Shown here: piece by piece, positions 60,016 through 64,000 of the stretch
How the letters are laid out: each line of letters opens with the position of its first letter
How positions within the stretch are numbered: position 1 is the first letter of the stretch
Assembly (NCBI GenBank): GCA_024236415.1
Contig: JACKKN010000017.1
Span: 1-64,000, forward strand
Source: Hyphomicrobiales bacterium
GTDB lineage: Bacteria; Pseudomonadota; Alphaproteobacteria; Rhodospirillales; JACKKN01
Direction of reading: 5' to 3'
DNA length: 64,000 nt
Translations under genes and position numbers: made by a program
The notes under the pieces: model-generated
What the model was told of the DNA's origin: nothing
The model's input: the letters and a program-made list of their open reading frames with translations, nothing else
Database searches by the model: none

Positions 60016-61266
60016 TCAGGCGGCGCGGTGGGAATCGCCGCTGCCCGACTGGCCGCCGCTGGCCGGGGCCTTCGAATCCTCGATGTAGCTGCGGGTCAGG
60101 GGCACGGCATCCTGGCGCCGCGCCATCTGGATCTGGAACACCACGTTGCCCATGTGGCGGAAGCTGATCTCACTGCCCACCAGGTAGAACTCCCACATGC
60201 GGCAGAACCGCTCGTCGTACAGGGCCAGGGCCTTGTCACGGTTGGCCATGAAGCGCTGGCGCCAGTGGCGCAGGGTCTCGGCGTAGTGCAGGCGCAGGAC
60301 CTCGACGTCGGTGATCCACAGGCGCGCCTTCTCGATCGCCGCCACCACCTCGGACAGGGCCGGGATGTAGCCGCCGGGGAAGATGTATTTGCGGATCCAC
60401 GGGTTGGTGGCGCCGGGCGGCTCCATGCGGCCGATGGTGTGCAGCACGGCCACGCCGTCGTCGGCCAGCAGCTCGCGCACCTTGTTGAAATAGGTGCGGT
60501 AGTAGCTGACCCCCACGTGCTCGAACATGCCGACCGAGACGATGCGGTCGAACTGGCTGTCCACCTTGCGGTAGTCGCGCAGGAAGAATCTGGCCCGGTC
60601 GGCCAGGCCTGCCTCGGCGGCCCGCTTCTGCGACATGTTCAACTGCTCCACCGACAGGGTCACGCCGGTGACGTCGGCGCCCGCCGTGCGCGCCAGGTGC
60701 AGGGCCATGCCGCCCCAGCCCGATCCGATGTCCAGCACCCGCTGCCCGGGCCGGACCTGCAGCTTGGCGGCGATGTGGCGCTTCTTTTCGTCCTGGGCCA
60801 CGTCCAGGTCGTCCACGCCGTCGGGGAAGTAGGCGCAGGAATACTGGCGGTCGCGGTCCAGGAACAGGTCGTACAGCTCGCCCGACAGGTCGTAGTGATG
60901 GGCCACGTTGGCCCGCGCCCAGCCCAGGGCGTTGAACTGGTGGAAGCGGCGGAACAGGCTGTCCAGGCGCAGGCGCCAGCCGGCCACCGGATGGTGCCCG
61001 GCGGCCTCCAGGTTCATGCCCACCAGCTTCATGAAGCCGTACAGGTCGCCGCCGTCCTCGACCGTCAGGCGGCCGTCGGTGTAGGCCTCGCCCAGCACCA
61101 GGTCGGGGCTGAAGAACAGGCGCCATTCCAGCGCCCGGTCGTGCAGTCGGATGGTCGCCGACGGGCCTTCATGCGGGCCGCGGAAGACGTGCTCCCGCCC
61201 GCGCGAGTCGTAAACGGTTAAGGTGCCCACCTGAATCAGGTGGTCGAGCAGTTTCCCGAAAAGCAT
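60016..61266 (-). CDS. cfa: Cyclopropane-fatty-acyl-phospholipid synthase
   Basis: 416 residues from ATG 61266, with AGGGAA upstream. It transfers a methylene from SAM to unsaturated phospholipid acyl chains. N-terminal lipid-binding domain (1-130), then the SAM methyltransferase fold with RVLDIGSGWGGMALHLAR (motif I) and FDRIVSVGMFEHVGVSYYRTYF. Length agrees with proteobacterial Cfa (about 380-420). A frame extension to 61359 is ignored, as it lacks support. Single gene on the minus strand. Confidence 0.9.
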   Translation of the reverse strand: MLFGKLLDHLIQVGTLTVYDSRGREHVFRGPHEGPSATIRLHDRALEWRLFFSPDLVLGEAYTDGRLTVEDGGDLYGFMKLVGMNLEAAGHHPVAGWRLRLDSLFRRFHQFNALGWARANVAHHYDLSGELYDLFLDRDRQYSCAYFPDGVDDLDVAQDEKKRHIAAKLQVRPGQRVLDIGSGWGGMALHLARTAGADVTGVTLSVEQLNMSQKRAAEAGLADRARFFLRDYRKVDSQFDRIVSVGMFEHVGVSYYRTYFNKVRELLADDGVAVLHTIGRMEPPGATNPWIRKYIFPGGYIPALSEVVAAIEKARLWITDVEVLRLHYAETLRHWRQRFMANRDKALALYDERFCRMWEFYLVGSEISFRHMGNVVFQIQMARRQDAVPLTRSYIEDSKAPASGGQSGSGDSHRAA

Positions 61267-61337
61267 TTCCCTGTCCGCCTTGCCTCGCGGGCACTTGTCC
61301 CCTTTCAAAGGTCCGAAAGACCGGCACAATAATTGTA

Positions 61338-61370
61338 CAAAAAAAAGCCGATTCCGCAAGGAATCGGCTT
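61338..61370 (-). terminator. Intrinsic terminator of the rpsF-rplI operon
   Basis: On the minus strand GCCGATTCC-TTGC-GGAATCGGC is followed by eight or more T (61338-61346): a canonical terminator 50 bp after the rplI stop. Confidence 0.92.
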
Positions 61371-61419
61371 CGTGGGCCCGCGCCGGGCGCGGGCCGGATC
61401 GGGAACGGCGTTTGCGGGC

Positions 61420-62058
61420 CTACTTCTCCAGGTCTTCCTCGTCCTCGTCCGCGGCCGTCTCGGCCTCCTCTTCCTCTTCGGCCTCGGCCAGGGCGTGCTC
61501 GCCCGCCTCTTCCTCGAACACCTCGTCGACCTGCTCTTCCAGGCTGGTCTCGTGCTCCTCCTCGTCCAGGCCGAGGACGGCGCGGCCGGTCTTGGCCTGG
61601 ATCTCGGCCTCCTCGGGCGAGCGGGCGACGTTGACGGCGACGCTGGCCGACACCTCGGGGTGCAGGATCACGCGCACCGGGAACACACCCAGGGACTTGA
61701 TGGGGTCGGCCAGGTCGATCTGCTGGCGGCGCACGGTGATGCCGGCCGCGCTGACCGCGTCGGCGATGTCACGGGCCTTGACCGAGCCGTAAAGCTGGCC
61801 GGCGTCGCCGGCCTGGCGCACCAGGATCACCGACAGGCCGTCGAAGCGGGTGGCCATCTGCGCAGCCTCGGACTTGCGTTGCAGGTTGTCGGCCTCCAGC
61901 TGCGCCCGCTGGGTCTCGAACTGGGCGCGGTTGGTGTCGGTGGCGCGCATGGCCTTCTTGCGCGGCAGCAGGTAGTTGCGGGCATAGCCGGCCTTGACGC
62001 TGACCACGTCGCCCATCTGGCCCAGCTTCTCGATCCGTTCCAGCAGAATCACTTCCAT
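61420..62058 (-). CDS. rplI: Ribosomal protein L9 (bL9)
   Basis: 212 residues: N-terminal RNA-binding domain starting MEVILLERIEKLGQMGDVV with GYARNYLLPRKKA, the connecting helix, the C-terminal domain (about 80-150), then a strongly acidic tail (165-212), mostly Glu, Asp and Ala, as in other alphaproteobacteria where L9 is longer than the 149 residues of E. coli. Last gene of the operon, followed by a terminator. Confidence 0.96.
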   Translation of the reverse strand: MEVILLERIEKLGQMGDVVSVKAGYARNYLLPRKKAMRATDTNRAQFETQRAQLEADNLQRKSEAAQMATRFDGLSVILVRQAGDAGQLYGSVKARDIADAVSAAGITVRRQQIDLADPIKSLGVFPVRVILHPEVSASVAVNVARSPEEAEIQAKTGRAVLGLDEEEHETSLEEQVDEVFEEEAGEHALAEAEEEEEAETAADEDEEDLEK

Positions 62059-62101
62059 GGCGTGTTCTCCTCAGCCCGCTCGCCGGGCACTGTCAATCAA
62101 C

Positions 62102-63055
62102 TCACGTTTGCGGGCCGACCGGGGCGAACCGCCGCCGGATGCCGGCCCATTGTTCGATCAGTCCCGCCGCGACGACCACCAGGGCCGCCCATCCCGACAG
62201 GAGCACGACGACATAGAGCGCCCCCAGCGCCACCCCCCTCTGCGGCAGGCGCCGCGCCACGGCATGGGCCACGGCCAGCCCCAGCAGGAAGAACGGCAGG
62301 GCCAGGATCAGGGCCAGGTTCTGGCCCATGTACTCCAGGTTGCCGCTGCCCAGCAGCGTCACCGCCGCCGCCGCCACCAGGGCCCACGAGGCCCAGTCGG
62401 GCAGGGTCATGGTCACGTACCGGGTGCGCGGCCGCAGGTTGCGCCCGGCCTTGACCAGGATGCCCTGGGCCAGGGCCCCGTTGGCCACCAGCATCAGCAG
62501 CCACGAGGTCCCCACCGTGCCCGGGAACAGGGGCGTCATGATGGCCGCCATCCTGTCCTGGTCCAGGTCCCCCAGGGTCGGTGCCAGCACCGCCAGGGCC
62601 TGTTCCAGCATGTCGGACACGACCTGGCGCAGGTCCTCCTGGTGGCCGACGCCGACGGTCACCGCCACCACCAGGGTCGCCGCCACCAGGGCCGCCAGCA
62701 GGCTGACGACGGACCCGATCGGGTACCATTCGTCGGCGCCGCCGGCTGCCGCGTCGCCCGCGGGCGGCGCCGGGCGCCGCAACAGGGCCTGGCGCACCAT
62801 CACCACCACCGGCACCGCGAACACGCCGAGGAAGATGGCGCCCAGGGTGCCGCTGCCCGCCAGCCCGGCGATCACGGTGCCCCCGGCACCGGCGATGCCC
62901 GCCGGCACCACCCCCAGGCCCAGCCCGACGATCATCAGGGGCAGGGGCGTGAGGTTGATCAGCACCAGGGCGCCGGGGCCGCCCACCGCGAAGGTGAGCA
63001 GGGCCAGGGCGCTGACGGCGCCGGCAAGGAGGGCGATGACGACCGGCTTGACCAT
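62102..63055 (-). CDS. DUF2232 family membrane protein
   Basis: 317 residues with eight or more hydrophobic segments, e.g. VIALLAGAVSALALLTFAVG and LIVVGLGLG-like stretches near the N terminus. DUF2232 (YybS-like) proteins are typical between rpsR and rplI in alphaproteobacteria, and position and topology agree here. Function unknown. ATG 63055; 48 bp after rpsR. Confidence 0.85.
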   Translation of the reverse strand: MVKPVVIALLAGAVSALALLTFAVGGPGALVLINLTPLPLMIVGLGLGVVPAGIAGAGGTVIAGLAGSGTLGAIFLGVFAVPVVVMVRQALLRRPAPPAGDAAAGGADEWYPIGSVVSLLAALVAATLVVAVTVGVGHQEDLRQVVSDMLEQALAVLAPTLGDLDQDRMAAIMTPLFPGTVGTSWLLMLVANGALAQGILVKAGRNLRPRTRYVTMTLPDWASWALVAAAAVTLLGSGNLEYMGQNLALILALPFFLLGLAVAHAVARRLPQRGVALGALYVVVLLSGWAALVVVAAGLIEQWAGIRRRFAPVGPQT

Positions 63056-63103
63056 GGTTCACTCCCGGGCCCGCCTGGGCGGGCCGGTTGCGATCCCCGC
63101 CGC

Positions 63104-63337
63104 CTACTTGATGACGTAGGGGATCAGGGCCAGATACCGCGCCCGCTTGACCGCCCGGGCCAGCTCCCGCTGCTTCTTGGCCGACACCGCGGTGATGCGG
63201 CTGGGCACGATCTTGCCGCGCTCCGACGTGAAGCGCTGCAGCAGGCGCAGGTCCTTGTAGTCGATCTTGGGCGCCTTGGTGCCCGACAGCGGGCAGGACT
63301 TGCGGCGCCGGAAAAAGGGTCGACGTCCCGGGCTCAT
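63104..63337 (-). CDS. rpsR: Ribosomal protein S18 (bS18)
   Basis: 77 residues, RPFFRRRKSCPLSG at the N terminus and the core DYKDLRLLQRFTSERGKIVPSRITAV, binding S6 on the 30S platform. Starts with an ATG that overlaps the rpsF stop by 4 bp, translationally coupled as usual. Confidence 0.97.
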   Translation of the reverse strand: MSPGRRPFFRRRKSCPLSGTKAPKIDYKDLRLLQRFTSERGKIVPSRITAVSAKKQRELARAVKRARYLALIPYVIK

Positions 63338-63837
63338 GCTTCCTCTCCCTTGTCTTCGGTGGGCCGTTCGCCGCCGCGGTCGCCGCGGTCACCCCGGTCG
63401 CCGCGATCACCGCGGTCGCCCCGGTCGCCCCGGTCGCCGCGATCACCCCGGTCCCCGCGGTCGCCGAAGCGGCCGCCGCCGCGGCCGTCGCGGCGCGGGC
63501 GTTCGTCGCGGCCGCCGCGGTTCTGCATCATCATCGACGGGCCTTCCTCCAGGTCGTCGACGCGCAGGGTCAGGTAGCGCAGCACGTCCTCGTTGAGGCG
63601 CATCTGCCGCTCCATCTCCTGCACCGCGTCCGCAGGCGCGTTCAGGTTCAGCAGGGTGTAGTGGCCCTTGCGGTTCTTCTTGATGCGGTAGGCCAGGTTG
63701 CGCAGACCCCAGTATTCGCGCTTGGCGACGGTCCCGCCCTGGTCCTCGATGATCTTGGTGAAGCCGTCGGCCAGTGCCTCGGCCTGCGGTGCGGAAATGT
63801 CCTGGCGTGCGATGAACACGCTCTCGTATAGAGGCAT
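63334..63837 (-). CDS. rpsF: Ribosomal protein S6 (bS6) with extended Gly-Asp-Arg tail
   Basis: 167 residues from ATG 63837. Standard S6 fold in residues 1-100 (MPLYESVFIARQDIS, YWGLRNLAYRIKKNRKGHYTLL). The tail after residue 115 is basic and carries ten GDR triplets (9-bp DNA repeats) before GGERP. E. coli S6 has an acidic Glu tail instead. Part of rpsF-rpsR-DUF2232-rplI. An upstream frame to 63948 is not used because the S6 start is conserved. Confidence 0.95.
   Translation of the reverse strand: MPLYESVFIARQDISAPQAEALADGFTKIIEDQGGTVAKREYWGLRNLAYRIKKNRKGHYTLLNLNAPADAVQEMERQMRLNEDVLRYLTLRVDDLEEGPSMMMQNRGGRDERPRRDGRGGGRFGDRGDRGDRGDRGDRGDRGDRGDRGDRGDRGGERPTEDKGEEA
63377..63466. repeat. 9-bp repeats in the rpsF 3' end
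   Basis: Ten units of the type gtcgccgcg, gtcaccccg and gtcgccccg encode GDR on the minus strand. Variation is mostly synonymous, so the peptide repeat is kept. Confidence 0.9.
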
Positions 63838-63937
63838 CTTTTTCGGTCTCCCTTCGGATTCTCTCAGCCCCGCCGGCGGACGATTCCGCGTTCCGGGGCA
63901 TAGCCGGCGTGGGCCGGCAGGAAGATGCAAGCGGCGC

Positions 63938-63965
63938 ACTATACACAAAAAAGTCGGCCGGGCAA
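63938..63965 (-). promoter_or_regulatory. Promoter of the rpsF operon
   Basis: On the minus strand TTGCCC (63960-63965), 16-bp spacer, TATAGT (63938-63943). About 100 bp of 5' UTR lies before rpsF, which may contain an S6-S18 binding leader, but I see no clear fold. Confidence 0.65.
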
Positions 63966-63993
63966 GGCCCCGCGGACCGCCCGGAGAAACACC

Positions 63994-64000
63994 ATGACAG
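63994..64000 (+). CDS. Start of a divergent gene, plausibly fabD (cut by the window edge)
   Basis: ATGACAG at the last seven bases follows CGGAGAAACACC, a reasonable ribosome site (GGAGA). In alphaproteobacteria fabD, malonyl-CoA:ACP transacylase, commonly diverges from rpsF and begins MT. The identity rests on order alone. Confidence 0.35.

Overview
The window is a high-GC (roughly 70 percent by eye) chromosomal segment of an alphaproteobacterium, most likely in or near the Rhodospirillales. The evidence is conserved alphaproteobacterial gene order in two places: AI-2E transporter-hdaA ... ppx-rnd-aspS on the left, and rpsF-rpsR-DUF2232-rplI ... dnaB-alr-mlaEF-radA-cvpA-purF-SDR on the right. 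No rRNA, tRNA, insertion sequence, phage or CRISPR array was recognised.

Layout. 0-14 kb: housekeeping genes (hdaA, ppx, rnd, aspS) separated by inserted material: an SDR with a degenerate active site, a low-GC two-gene island (a HEPN-like protein and a two-helix coiled-coil membrane protein) bracketed by REP-like palindromes, a lipoprotein, and a molybdoenzyme divergent from an HxlR regulator. 14-18.6 kb: first quaternary-amine cluster (N-methylproline demethylase-like flavoprotein, MttB-family methyltransferase, divergent LysR regulator). 18.7-21.5 kb: a stand-alone phosphoribulokinase, a DUF350 membrane protein and a trypsin-like protease. 21.7-28.4 kb: a large sensor phosphatase with four apparent PAS domains and a SpoIIE domain, a His-rich small protein, a PEP-CTERM protein behind a sigma-54-like promoter, and an ABC-F ATPase. 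28.5-32.8 kb: ndk, an accessory pair including a frameshifted peptidoglycan-binding-type gene, then about 1.1 kb of nested repeats. 32.4-36.5 kb: a leucine-rich leader peptide and leuA, phoH, and a DMT exporter.

36.5-50.6 kb: second quaternary-amine cluster. A GbdR-like AraC/GlxA regulator diverges from MmgE/PrpD, a second MttB paralogue and a dimethylglycine/sarcosine dehydrogenase-like flavoprotein with a GcvT tail. A dipeptide-type ABC importer, a UspA protein and a DeoR regulator follow. The two clusters read as one catabolic theme: import of an N-methylated compound, removal of one methyl by an MttB-type enzyme, then oxidative N-demethylation by flavoproteins. No corrinoid protein or activase is visible, so the methyl acceptor is the main gap.

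51-64 kb: core genes, nearly all on the minus strand. They include purF, cvpA, radA, mlaF/mlaE, alr, dnaB (with a perfect DnaA box upstream), cyclopropane fatty acid synthase and the rpsF operon. The window ends at the first codons of a divergent gene, plausibly fabD.

Non-coding structure stands out. There are three families of REP-like repeats, each with several copies, and short tandem duplications placed exactly at gene ends (hdaA stop, SDR stop, LysR stop, alr start, rpsF 3' end, first gene 3' end).
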